Below are positions 1-8,147 of a stretch of 26,748 nt of DNA, piece by piece. Origin of the DNA: Flavobacteriaceae bacterium (GTDB lineage: Bacteria; Bacteroidota; Bacteroidia; Flavobacteriales; Flavobacteriaceae). The stretch is from the NCBI GenBank assembly GCA_030829155.1, contig JAURBD010000010.1, forward strand, positions 1-26,748, in the 5' to 3' direction. Within the stretch, counting starts at the first letter, position 1; every line of letters starts with the position of its first letter. The notes under the pieces are model-generated. The model was not told where the DNA came from. It searched no databases and worked only from the letters and a program-made list of their open reading frames with translations. The translations under genes were made by a program, and so were the position numbers.

Positions 1-109
1 ATTTCGTGAGCGTATGGCATCTGTAAACGGACGTAAAGTTTTAGCAAGCCGCAGAGCAATGGGCCGTAAAAAAATATCCGTATCTTGCGAGCCAAGACAT
101 AAAAAATAA
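1..109 (+). CDS. rpmH: 50S ribosomal protein L34 (3' part, 5' end outside window)
   Basis: This is the C-terminal part of ribosomal protein L34, a small basic protein of the large ribosomal subunit. The reading frame is open from base 2 to the TAA at 107-109 and gives about 35 residues. It contains the highly conserved stretch FRERMASVNGRKVLASRR and ends in EPRHKK, as Bacteroidota L34 proteins do. The first part of this roughly 50-residue protein lies upstream of the window. A strong intrinsic terminator follows 21 bases after the stop. The identification is secure from sequence alone even though the gene is partial. Confidence 0.95.
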   Translation, partial: FRERMASVNGRKVLASRRAMGRKKISVSCEPRHKK

Positions 110-130
110 TGAATCAAAACATTAAAATTT

Positions 131-168
131 AAGGTGTTACTTTTTTTAAGTAACACCTTTTTTTTTTA
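131..168 (+). terminator. Rho-independent terminator after rpmH
   Basis: A perfect 12-bp stem (AAGGTGTTACTT at 131-142 and its complement at 148-159) encloses a 5-base T loop and runs into a T-tract ending at about 168. It sits between rpmH and carB, and the carB start codon is only 22 bases beyond the T-tract. Confidence 0.93.
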
Positions 169-190
169 TAAAATTTAACATTTACTGCCA

Positions 191-3040
191 ATGCCTAAGC
201 AACAACAACTTAAAACAGTTCTGATCATCGGATCAGGTCCAATTATTATCGGTCAAGCTTGTGAATTTGATTATGCTGGAACACAAGCCTTGCGATCTTT
301 AAGAGAGGACGGTATTACTACTGTATTGATCAATTCCAATCCAGCAACGATCATGACTGATCCAACAATGGCTGATCATGTTTACCTTAAACCGTTGACG
401 ACTAAATCAATTATCGAGGTTTTGAAAAATCATGATATAGATGCTGTTCTTCCAACAATGGGAGGACAAACAGCATTGAATTTGTGTATAGAGGCTGATG
501 AAAAAGGTATTTGGAAAGATTTTAACGTTGAACTTATTGGAGTAGACATTGATGCAATCAACATCACCGAAGATCGAGAGCAATTCAAACAACTGTTGAG
601 ACAAATAGACATTCCTGTTGCCGAAGCCGAAACAGCGACCTCTTTTTTAAAAGGTAAAGAAATTGCTCAGAAATTTGGCTTCCCTTTGGTAATTCGACCG
701 TCGTTTACTCTGGGAGGAACTGGGGCCTCTTTTGTTCATACCGCCGAAGAATTTGACGAACTGTTGACTCGAGGTCTCGAAGCTTCTCCAATTCATGAGG
801 TATTAATTGATAAAGCTCTGTTGGGGTGGAAAGAGTATGAGCTGGAACTATTAAGGGACAAAAATGACAATGTTGTGATCATTTGTACCATTGAAAATAT
901 GGATCCTATGGGGATTCATACCGGAGATTCTATTACCGTTGCACCGGCAATGACATTATCAGATACTACTTACCAACGTATGCGTGACATGGCCATAAAA
1001 ATGATGCGAAGCATTGGAGATTTTGCTGGAGGGTGTAATGTTCAGTTTGCGGTTAGTCCCGACGAAAACGAGGACATTGTTGCAATCGAAATTAACCCAC
1101 GTGTATCTCGATCTTCTGCATTAGCATCAAAAGCAACCGGGTATCCAATTGCAAAAGTGGCTTCAAAGTTAGCAATAGGCTACTCATTAGATGAATTGGA
1201 AAATCAAATAACCAAATCAACTTCAGCTCTTTTTGAGCCAACGGTTGATTATGTGATTGTAAAAATTCCTCGTTGGAATTTCGATAAATTTGAAGGATCT
1301 GATCGTGTGTTGGGTCTTCAGATGAAATCTGTAGGTGAGGTAATGGGAATTGGTCGCTCCTTTCAGGAGGCATTACACAAAGCAACACAATCTTTGGAAA
1401 TCAAAAGAAACGGTTTAGGTGCCGATGGAAAAGGATACAACGATTACGATCAAATCATTTCAAAGCTTACCAATGCTAGTTGGGACCGCGTTTTTGTGAT
1501 TTATGATGCCATTCAAATGGGAATTCCGTTGAGTAGAATTCATGAAATAACTAAAATAGATTTATGGTTTCTTCGTCAGTACGAAGAGATGTTCACTTTA
1601 GAAAAAGAAATTTCAAATTATTCGATTGATACCATTGACAAAGCTCTCTTATTAGAGGCGAAACAAAAAGGATTTGCAGATCGACAAATTGCTCACATGC
1701 TAGACTGTATGGAAAGCGAGGTTTATAAATGTCGTTCCAAAATGGGAATTCAAAGAGTATACAAATTGGTTGATACTTGTGCTGCAGAATTTGCGGCTAA
1801 GACCCCTTATTATTATTCTACTTTTGAAGAGAAAATGCAACTCAATGGAGAAGAACCTTTTAGCGACAATGAAAGTGTAGTTTCTGATCGAAAGAAAATA
1901 GTGGTTTTGGGTTCTGGACCTAACCGAATTGGTCAAGGAATTGAGTTTGATTATTGCTGTGTTCATGGTGTATTAGCTGCCTCGGAATGTGGTTACGAAA
2001 CCATCATGATTAACTGTAACCCAGAAACGGTATCAACTGATTTTGATGTTGCAGATAAATTGTATTTCGAACCCGTATTTTGGGAACACATTTACGACAT
2101 CATTCAACACGAAAAACCAGAGGGTGTAATTGTTCAGCTTGGGGGTCAAACCGCTTTGAAATTAGCCGAAAAGCTCGAACGTTATGGTATAAAAATTATT
2201 GGGACAAGCTTCCAAGCTCTCGATTTGGCTGAAGATCGCGGAAGTTTTTCTACACTTTTAAAGAAAAACAATATCCCTTATCCCGATTTTGGAGTTGCTG
2301 AAAATGCTGATGAGGCATTGGCATTGGCTGACGAATTGGATTTTCCAATTTTGGTTCGTCCTTCATACGTATTGGGGGGACAGGGAATGAAAATTGTAAT
2401 AAACAAAGAAGAACTTGAAGCCCATGTGGTGGATTTGCTTCGGAAAATTCCAAACAATAAACTGCTTTTGGATCACTATCTAGACGGAGCTATTGAAGCA
2501 GAAGCTGATGCGATTTGTGATGGAGAAGATGTTTACATTATAGGAATAATGGAGCATATTGAACCTTGTGGGATTCACTCAGGAGATTCTAATGCAACCC
2601 TTCCTGTTTTCAATTTGGGAGAATATGTTTTACAACAAATCAAAGATCATACCCTTAAAATTGCAAAAGCATTAAAAACAGTTGGACTCATCAACATTCA
2701 ATTTGCAGTAAAAAACGATAAAGTTTTTATAATTGAGGCAAACCCAAGGGCGTCAAGAACAGTTCCTTTTATTGCCAAAGCATATAAAGAACCATACGTG
2801 AATTATGCTACTAAAGTGATGTTGGGAGATAAAAAAGTAAAAGACTTTAACTTTAATCCTCAGTTAGAGGGTTATGCGATAAAACAACCTGTTTTTTCAT
2901 TTAATAAATTTCCAAATGTAAACAAGCAGCTTGGGCCTGAGATGAAAAGTACTGGTGAAAGCATCCTCTTTATTGACAGCTTAAAGGACGATGAATTTTA
3001 TGATCTTTACGCTAGACGTAAAATGTACCTAACCAAATAA
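191..3040 (+). CDS. carB: Carbamoyl-phosphate synthase large subunit, lacking the C-terminal allosteric domain
   Basis: CarB makes carbamoyl phosphate from bicarbonate, ammonia (supplied by CarA from glutamine) and two ATP, feeding pyrimidine and arginine synthesis in the cytoplasm. The two homologous synthase halves are visible: GSGPIIIGQACEFDYAG near residue 14 and GSGPNRIGQGIEFDY near residue 573, each followed by an ATP-grasp domain (RPSFTLGGTG, then RPSYVLGGQGM), with a helical oligomerisation region between. The protein is 949 residues against about 1073 in E. coli. It stops shortly after the second EMKSTGE motif, so the C-terminal MGS-like domain that binds UMP and ornithine in E. coli is missing. 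The next gene begins 6 bases later on the other strand, so no domain remnant is hidden. From memory, flavobacterial CarB proteins are typically about 950 residues, so this is probably lineage-typical rather than damage. carA is not nearby. No convincing -7 box was seen between the rpmH terminator and the ATG. Confidence 0.97.
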   Translation: MPKQQQLKTVLIIGSGPIIIGQACEFDYAGTQALRSLREDGITTVLINSNPATIMTDPTMADHVYLKPLTTKSIIEVLKNHDIDAVLPTMGGQTALNLCIEADEKGIWKDFNVELIGVDIDAINITEDREQFKQLLRQIDIPVAEAETATSFLKGKEIAQKFGFPLVIRPSFTLGGTGASFVHTAEEFDELLTRGLEASPIHEVLIDKALLGWKEYELELLRDKNDNVVIICTIENMDPMGIHTGDSITVAPAMTLSDTTYQRMRDMAIKMMRSIGDFAGGCNVQFAVSPDENEDIVAIEINPRVSRSSALASKATGYPIAKVASKLAIGYSLDELENQITKSTSALFEPTVDYVIVKIPRWNFDKFEGSDRVLGLQMKSVGEVMGIGRSFQEALHKATQSLEIKRNGLGADGKGYNDYDQIISKLTNASWDRVFVIYDAIQMGIPLSRIHEITKIDLWFLRQYEEMFTLEKEISNYSIDTIDKALLLEAKQKGFADRQIAHMLDCMESEVYKCRSKMGIQRVYKLVDTCAAEFAAKTPYYYSTFEEKMQLNGEEPFSDNESVVSDRKKIVVLGSGPNRIGQGIEFDYCCVHGVLAASECGYETIMINCNPETVSTDFDVADKLYFEPVFWEHIYDIIQHEKPEGVIVQLGGQTALKLAEKLERYGIKIIGTSFQALDLAEDRGSFSTLLKKNNIPYPDFGVAENADEALALADELDFPILVRPSYVLGGQGMKIVINKEELEAHVVDLLRKIPNNKLLLDHYLDGAIEAEADAICDGEDVYIIGIMEHIEPCGIHSGDSNATLPVFNLGEYVLQQIKDHTLKIAKALKTVGLINIQFAVKNDKVFIIEANPRASRTVPFIAKAYKEPYVNYATKVMLGDKKVKDFNFNPQLEGYAIKQPVFSFNKFPNVNKQLGPEMKSTGESILFIDSLKDDEFYDLYARRKMYLTK

Positions 3041-3046
3041 GTATTT

Positions 3047-3817
3047 CTAAACACAAATATTAAACTGTTTTTGTTTGGGATCAAAAAAAACGCTTTCTTT
3101 TGGGAATATACTTTGAAACACTCCTTTTTCGATTAATTCCTCAGGACTACCGTATTCCCATTGATTATCCAATAAAAGAATAATTTGATCACAGATTTGG
3201 ATTGCGGTGTTGAGGTCATGGCTTGAAAACACAACTGTTTTCTTTTCTTTTTTTACAATATGCTTGATTTCTTGAAATAATTGAGCTTTGTTGAATAGGT
3301 CGAGATGTGAACTGGGTTCATCTAAGAAAACAATTGGGGTTTTTTGGGCTATTGCTCGCGCCAATAGTATTTTTTGAACCTCTCCGTCACTCATGGTATT
3401 AAGCATTTGCTCAGCCAATTGTTCAATATTCAATTGTTTTAGGATTTGTAAAACTATTTCTTGATCTCCTTGGGTTTGTTTACCCATCCAATTGGTATGG
3501 GGCTGTCTTCCCAATTGAATGAGTTCTTTTCCAATCAGATCTCCGTTGAAATTCTTTTCTGTCAATACAACACTGAGGTATTTAGCTCGTTGTTGAGGGT
3601 TCATTTCATGTACCATTTTTCCTTGGATTTCTACGTTTCCTGATAGGGGTTTAAGAAACCCAGCAAGGGTTTTGATTAGCGTACTTTTTCCAATTCCATT
3701 ACTTCCAAGGATTCCTACTAAACTTCCTTTTTTGATTTCCAATTGTATTTGAGTTGATATTTCTTTTGAAATCCGATTTTTAGCATATCCAGTCGTAAGT
3801 TTATTGAGGGTAATCAT
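3047..3817 (-). CDS. btuD: ABC transporter ATP-binding protein, cobalamin/siderophore type (BtuD-like)
   Basis: This is the cytoplasmic ATPase that drives the adjacent FecCD/BtuC-type permease. At 256 residues it has the normal size of the FecE/BtuD family. Visible motifs are Walker A GSNGIGKST (residues 38-46), the ABC signature in the variant form MSDGE (142-146, usually LSGGE), Walker B IVFLDEP (162-168) and the H-loop SSHD (His200). It is the last gene of a btuF-btuC-btuD transcription unit, 4 bases after btuC, and converges on carB with a 6-base gap. By family alone the substrate could be an iron siderophore or heme. B12 is inferred from the divergent riboswitch-btuB unit and from the flavobacterial BtuF-like binding protein upstream. 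Confidence 0.88.
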   Translation of the reverse strand: MITLNKLTTGYAKNRISKEISTQIQLEIKKGSLVGILGSNGIGKSTLIKTLAGFLKPLSGNVEIQGKMVHEMNPQQRAKYLSVVLTEKNFNGDLIGKELIQLGRQPHTNWMGKQTQGDQEIVLQILKQLNIEQLAEQMLNTMSDGEVQKILLARAIAQKTPIVFLDEPSSHLDLFNKAQLFQEIKHIVKKEKKTVVFSSHDLNTAIQICDQIILLLDNQWEYGSPEELIEKGVFQSIFPKESVFFDPKQKQFNICV

Positions 3818-3821
3818 AACT

Positions 3822-4850
3822 TTAGTTCTTCTGCATTAAAATAAGAAATATGATTAAAGGAGCACCAATTAAAGAAGTAATTCCATTTATCGGAAGTACA
3901 TAGGCACTTCCAGGAATTTGAGCAATAGAGTCGCAAAATAGTAATAGAAGCGCTCCTCCCAGAAATACTGCAGGTAAAATAATTTTATGATCTCGAGTCG
4001 AGGGAATTAATAAGCGAATTAGATGGGGTGCTGCTAGACCAATGAAACCAATGGGTCCAACAAAAGCTGTGGTTGCACCAGCCAGTAAGCTGCTGGATAA
4101 AATCAATAAGTAGCGATTTTTTTTCAGTGAAACACCAAGTGATTCGGCATAGTATTCTCCTAAAAGTAGGCTGTTTAGATTTTTAATAGAATACACAGAA
4201 ATACTGAGTCCCACCAAAAGAATAAGCCCTAAAATTTTTAGTTCTGAAGCGTTTATATTCCCTAGACTTCCAAAGGACCAGAAGACGTATTTTTGTAAGG
4301 CTTCTTTACTTCCAAAAAACATCAAGATGTTTACAATGGCTGCCGTTAAACTTCCAAACATTAGTCCTAAGATCAAAAGAGAAGTACTATTTTTTAGTCG
4401 TATTGCGGCGATTAGAATTAAACAAAAAACCAAAATACTTCCAAGGGTTGCAGCGATCATTATTGCCCATCTTAATCCAACTTCACTAAAAATAAACCAG
4501 CCTCCAAGCCAGCTGCTTCCCATAAGGAGCAGTGCAACTCCTAGGCTTGCACCAGAGCTAATCCCGAGGACGTAAGGTCCAGCAAGAGGATTTTTAAAGT
4601 AGGTTTGCATCATCAAACCACAAACCCCAAGACTACCTCCAGTAAGCATAGCTGTGATGGCTTTTGGAATTCGATAATCCAAAAGAATATATTCAAAGGT
4701 AGGTTTTGTGGTGGGGTAGCCCAATATGATTTTTATTGCTTCCCAAAGCGGAATGTTTATAGAGCCTAAACTTAAATTTAATACTAAGCACAGGAATAGC
4801 ATTCCGATTAGGAATGTAAAAAGTCCTTTATAATGACTTAGTTTATTCAT
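3822..4850 (-). CDS. btuC: ABC transporter permease, FecCD/BtuC family
   Basis: This is the inner-membrane channel subunit of the B12/siderophore importer. The 342 residues are mostly hydrophobic and form about ten membrane spans, which is typical of FecCD/BtuC proteins. Family landmarks include GGSLGVCGLMMQTYFKNPLA near residue 75, SGASLGVALLLMG, and the cytoplasmic coupling motif GPIGFIGLAAPHLIR near residue 265. The ATG overlaps the btuF stop by 8 bases (ATGAATAA), indicating translational coupling, and btuD follows after 4 bases. Specificity for cobalamin is inferred from gene context, since the family also includes ferric-siderophore permeases. Confidence 0.88.
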   Translation of the reverse strand: MNKLSHYKGLFTFLIGMLFLCLVLNLSLGSINIPLWEAIKIILGYPTTKPTFEYILLDYRIPKAITAMLTGGSLGVCGLMMQTYFKNPLAGPYVLGISSGASLGVALLLMGSSWLGGWFIFSEVGLRWAIMIAATLGSILVFCLILIAAIRLKNSTSLLILGLMFGSLTAAIVNILMFFGSKEALQKYVFWSFGSLGNINASELKILGLILLVGLSISVYSIKNLNSLLLGEYYAESLGVSLKKNRYLLILSSSLLAGATTAFVGPIGFIGLAAPHLIRLLIPSTRDHKIILPAVFLGGALLLLFCDSIAQIPGSAYVLPINGITSLIGAPLIIFLILMQKN

Positions 4851-5964
4851 CTAATGCTAAAAAATAGGTTGGTGTATATTCGGAATCTAAATTTGGGTAA
4901 AGATGATGAATAATGTCTTTTAAAACAAGGTCGGGGTTACTGGCACCGGATTCAAAATAAGTAATCCCTCCTTTACTGCCCTTTGATCTTGCATAGGTAA
5001 ATATTTTCTTTTTTTGAGTGGCCTTAAACTTTGAGTAAAGTGCATGTTCTTCCTTTAGGATAGTGTAAGAGGTATGCTGTCCTGGTGCAAACCAAAAATT
5101 TGCATCTTTTCCTTTTTCTAAAACGGATTCTACACTCAACGCTATACTTCCCGTTTGTGTGTTATCTTCCCAAAGGTAATGAGCGTTTGCGTCTTCAAAA
5201 AGTTTTGCTAAATAGCTTTTCCCACCGGGAAGATACCACGCATCTTGATAAATGGATCCAGCAATAACAGTAGGTTTATGTTTTTTTTTAAAAGTACTTT
5301 TTTTGGCTTCTAGATATTTTTTTTCAATATTTTTAAAAATATCCAAAGCTTCTTTTTCTTTACCCAATAATACTCCAAAGACTTTTATCCATTCTGTTCG
5401 ACCAAGAGGGTTTTGCTCATTCCATTCTCCGATAAAGGCAGAAGGTATTCCCATACGATTGAATCGCTTGAGTGAATTGTCTATTTGTTCTACTCCAAAA
5501 CTTAGGAGGAGGTCTGGTTTAACTCCCAGAATTCGTTCTACATTTAATTGTTGACTCATGCCCACATCAATAACTTTTCCAGCGTCAATTTGTTTTCTAA
5601 TTTGTACAGAGGAGACATAATCCGTTTGAGGAAATCCTACTAAGGTTTCTGTTGCATTTAATTTTTCGAGAAAGGCAAGGTGGGTTGTTGAAGTAGCTAC
5701 GATCCGTTTGACTGGGGTTCGGATGATTTGATCATAATCTTGGTTTGGTGGTATTTTGGCTTCTTTTGGAAGTATAAGGTATCGAAACACTTGGGATGAG
5801 CCCGGAACCGTATTTTTCAGGGATAGTAGTTTGTAGTTTTGTTTGGTTTTGATTGAGAACCCTAGAGCATACTGGGTTAACTCCGGGGGTGTAGTTTTGG
5901 TTTTGGAAGGAGAGCAACCAATGAAAAATAAACTGAGGATTAAAAGCGTATTAATTCTTTTCAC
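4843..5964 (-). CDS. btuF: Cobalamin-binding periplasmic lipoprotein of the ABC importer (BtuF-like)
   Basis: This protein would capture B12 after BtuB releases it into the periplasm and deliver it to BtuC. It has a type II signal peptide (MKRINTLLILSLFFIGC) with the lipidated Cys at residue 17. A region of about 70 residues follows, then a helical-backbone substrate-binding domain (PF01497 type) beginning at TPVKRIVATSTTHLAFLEKL. It resembles the roughly 380-residue flavobacterial binding proteins rather than the shorter E. coli BtuF. I chose the GTG at 5964. The reading frame extends to a TTG at 5997, but that TTG forms the -33 element of a near-perfect promoter, and the GTG start gives a normal short, positively charged signal-peptide start. 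The GTG lies 5 bases after the -7 box, so the mRNA may be leaderless. It is the first gene of btuFCD. The substrate is inferred from context. Confidence 0.85.
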   Translation of the reverse strand: MKRINTLLILSLFFIGCSPSKTKTTPPELTQYALGFSIKTKQNYKLLSLKNTVPGSSQVFRYLILPKEAKIPPNQDYDQIIRTPVKRIVATSTTHLAFLEKLNATETLVGFPQTDYVSSVQIRKQIDAGKVIDVGMSQQLNVERILGVKPDLLLSFGVEQIDNSLKRFNRMGIPSAFIGEWNEQNPLGRTEWIKVFGVLLGKEKEALDIFKNIEKKYLEAKKSTFKKKHKPTVIAGSIYQDAWYLPGGKSYLAKLFEDANAHYLWEDNTQTGSIALSVESVLEKGKDANFWFAPGQHTSYTILKEEHALYSKFKATQKKKIFTYARSKGSKGGITYFESGASNPDLVLKDIIHHLYPNLDSEYTPTYFLALDE

Positions 5965-5969
5965 AGATT

Positions 5970-5997
5970 CAAAATTACAGTTAATTTTTAGTTTCAA
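5970..5997 (-). promoter_or_regulatory. Promoter of btuFCD (TTG-N17-TAATTTTG)
   Basis: On the minus strand a TTG at 5997-5995 is followed, after exactly 17 bases, by TAATTTTG at 5977-5970. This matches the Bacteroidota consensus TTG-N17-20-TANNTTTG. The GTG start of btuF is 5 bases downstream, so transcription would begin at or next to the start codon. Confidence 0.6.
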
Positions 5998-6006
5998 GAT
6001 TATGGA

Positions 6007-6037
6007 TTGATTTTATTTTTTTTAAAAAATATCTTAG
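6007..6037 (+). promoter_or_regulatory. Possible promoter of the riboswitch-btuB transcript
   Basis: TTG at 6007-6009 lies 20 bases upstream of TATCTTAG (6030-6037), a partial match to TANNTTTG. It sits just upstream of the riboswitch 5' end, where a promoter is required, but the -7 match is imperfect. Confidence 0.35.
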
Positions 6038-6050
6038 CTTTACAATGTAA

Positions 6051-6250
6051 GAAGGTTCTCGAATTTGCTTCGAGATTAAAAGGGAATTTGGTTAAAATCC
6101 AAGACTGTTCCCGCAACTGTAAACTTTCACCTCTTTTTGAGGTTTTATTAATGCTTCGCCACTGTTCATAGAATGGGAAGGTCATTAAGTAAAGTAAGTC
6201 AGGATACCTGCCTTTTTATAATGTTTTAAAACCTTCGGGATAAAGGTTTT
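6051..6250 (+). promoter_or_regulatory. Cobalamin (B12) riboswitch with downstream kissing hairpin
   Basis: The aptamer is recognised by the B12 box AAGTCAGGATACCTGCC (6196-6212), the core CCCGCAACTGTAA (6110-6122), GGGAA followed by a TTGG/CCAA stem, and GCCACTG with GGGAAGGT further on. The start has a perfect hairpin (TCTCGAA 6057-6063 with TTCGAGA 6069-6075). Downstream, a perfect 8-bp hairpin (6228-6235 with 6243-6250) presents the loop CGGGATA. Its CGGGA is the exact complement of TCCCG at 6109-6113, which fits the L5-L13 kissing interaction of class I cobalamin riboswitches. It lies in the btuB leader, 40 bases before the ATG. It should repress btuB when B12 is plentiful. No strong T-tract follows, so whether control is transcriptional or translational is unclear. 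Confidence 0.93.
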
Positions 6251-6290
6251 AGCCATTTATTTTTATGATTATCCTTTAAATCTATTTACA

Positions 6291-8147
6291 ATGCAACTTA
6301 AATTTCGTTTGTGTGGCATTTTGCTGCTACAAATTTTGTTTTGTTTTTCACAAGAAGAATCAACTACAAATCCAAAATCAGCAACTGTTTCAGAAACTCT
6401 TTTAGATGAGGTCGTCGTGGTCGATTCTAGATTCGAAATTAAACGTTCTCAGTCTGGAAAAACAGTTATAAAAATTTCCGAAAAAGAACTGAAGAATTTT
6501 AGCGGGCGAAGCCTCGCTGAATTACTTCAAACTTATGGAGGAATTAATGTTACGGGAAATCGTTCTGCAGCTGGACAAAATTTAGGGTTTTCTATCCGAG
6601 GAGGACGAAATAATCAGGTTTTGATTTTAGTTGACGGAGTTCGTGTTTCGGATCCATCAAGAATAGAAAATGACTTTGACCTTAATTTTTTAAACCTCGC
6701 CGACATTGTTTCTATTGAAATATTAAAAGGTGCGGCAAGTACTCTGTATGGGAGTTCTGCATCAACAGGTGTTGTCAACATTAGAACCAAAAAATCCAAC
6801 AAGGTGCTAAAAATAGATTTGGGGTCTACGTTTGGAAATCAAAATGCTCCAAAATCTTCTTTTGATAAATTGAGTTATTTCAGCAATTTTGCAACTTTTT
6901 CGGGATCAAAAAATAAGTTTCAATTCAAATTTAACTTTGCTAATCAGAATATTAATGGTTTGAGTTCGGTTAATGTTGGAACAGAGGTTGATCATTTTTC
7001 CAGGACTAATTTAGGACTTCAATTTGGACGAGATGGTAAAAATTTTGATTGGAATTTGACCTACAACAAAGACCATATCAAATCGGATTACGATAATGTA
7101 TTTCCAGTTGAAGATGCTGATTTTGTTCTAACAACAGATTTAGAGCGATTTTCTTTTAGCTCAACCTATTCCCATCAATTTGGAAGCCTTCAGGCAGTAG
7201 TTGGACTTCAAAATACAGATCGTAAGTTTGATGACAATTATCCCCGCGTTTCAGAAGCTACAAACTTTGCTGTTGACGTATTTAATAAATTCACTTTCAA
7301 AGATCATATTTATGCAGTTTTGGGATACGCGCATCAACGTTCTTCCTTTGAGGGAGTTCCTTCCAATTCGCAAAATGATGTTTACTTAAATCTAGTTTAT
7401 TTGTCCCCAGTGGGAATTAACTTTAATGGGGGGTCACGTCTTAATAATCATCAGGTTTATGGAAGTCACTTAACCTATAGTATCAATCCAAGTTTTTCTT
7501 TTCTTCTTTCCGAAGAGAACCGATTAAAAATAATTTCTTCTTTGAGTTCTGCATTTATAGCCCCAAGTTTATATCAACTTTATGATGTGTATTCAGGAAA
7601 TAATGATTTGGAACCTGAAGAAAACACCACTTTTGAGTTTGGTTTTGAGTGGAGTAATAGCGATAATAAAAGAGCATCACTTTTGTTTTTTAAACGAACA
7701 GAAGATCCTACTTTGATTTATGATTATACTACTTATAAATATACCAATTCAAATGAACGTATTTCGTACAGTGGACTTGAGTTTGAATATAAGAATAAGC
7801 TTTTTGGCGCAATTGATATTCGATTGAATTATACCTACAATGAAACAACTTCAGGGAATTTAATTTACTTACCCAAACAGGTTTTTGGAACGGTTTTGGA
7901 TTATGATCTAAATCCTTCTACTCATTTAGACACCAGTTTTCAACATGTTGGATCTCGATTAAGTTTGGGTGGTCCAAAATTAGAGGCTTATTCTCTGATA
8001 GATTTTAAGATCAATCACATTTTTAGGAATCAAAGATTGTCCGTTTTTTTTATTGTGGCAAACGTTCTGGATACAGAGTTTGTTGAAATTGAAAATTACA
8101 GTACTCAAGGGCGTAGTTTTAGATTGGGATTAAATTTTAGTGATTAA
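6291..8147 (+). CDS. btuB: TonB-dependent outer membrane receptor for vitamin B12
   Basis: This is an outer-membrane receptor that imports cobalamin using TonB energy. The 618 residues comprise a signal peptide (to about CFSQ, residue 21), a probable TonB box around LLDEVVVVDSRF (about residue 38), and a plug domain with SIRGGRNNQVLILVDGVRV, IEILKGAASTLYGSSA and GVVNIRTKKS. A beta-barrel follows, ending at NVLDTEFVEIENYSTQGRSF and LGLNFSD. The size is close to E. coli BtuB and smaller than SusC-type receptors. Substrate assignment rests mainly on the cobalamin riboswitch directly upstream and the divergent btuFCD-type ABC genes. The final residue is Asp rather than the usual aromatic. The 3' end overlaps the convergent S41 peptidase gene by 11 bases. 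Confidence 0.93.
   Translation: MQLKFRLCGILLLQILFCFSQEESTTNPKSATVSETLLDEVVVVDSRFEIKRSQSGKTVIKISEKELKNFSGRSLAELLQTYGGINVTGNRSAAGQNLGFSIRGGRNNQVLILVDGVRVSDPSRIENDFDLNFLNLADIVSIEILKGAASTLYGSSASTGVVNIRTKKSNKVLKIDLGSTFGNQNAPKSSFDKLSYFSNFATFSGSKNKFQFKFNFANQNINGLSSVNVGTEVDHFSRTNLGLQFGRDGKNFDWNLTYNKDHIKSDYDNVFPVEDADFVLTTDLERFSFSSTYSHQFGSLQAVVGLQNTDRKFDDNYPRVSEATNFAVDVFNKFTFKDHIYAVLGYAHQRSSFEGVPSNSQNDVYLNLVYLSPVGINFNGGSRLNNHQVYGSHLTYSINPSFSFLLSEENRLKIISSLSSAFIAPSLYQLYDVYSGNNDLEPEENTTFEFGFEWSNSDNKRASLLFFKRTEDPTLIYDYTTYKYTNSNERISYSGLEFEYKNKLFGAIDIRLNYTYNETTSGNLIYLPKQVFGTVLDYDLNPSTHLDTSFQHVGSRLSLGGPKLEAYSLIDFKINHIFRNQRLSVFFIVANVLDTEFVEIENYSTQGRSFRLGLNFSD

Noticed and set aside
1092..1388. A 98-codon open frame within carB
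   Set aside because: It is a shifted frame of a highly conserved carB segment with no protein-like features.
3041..3060. Possible bidirectional terminator between carB and btuD
   Set aside because: The 6-base gap and flanking bases contain no convincing inverted repeat with T-tracts.
6000..6185. A 61-codon minus-strand open frame upstream of btuB
   Set aside because: It lies almost entirely over the cobalamin riboswitch, whose conserved bases explain the sequence.
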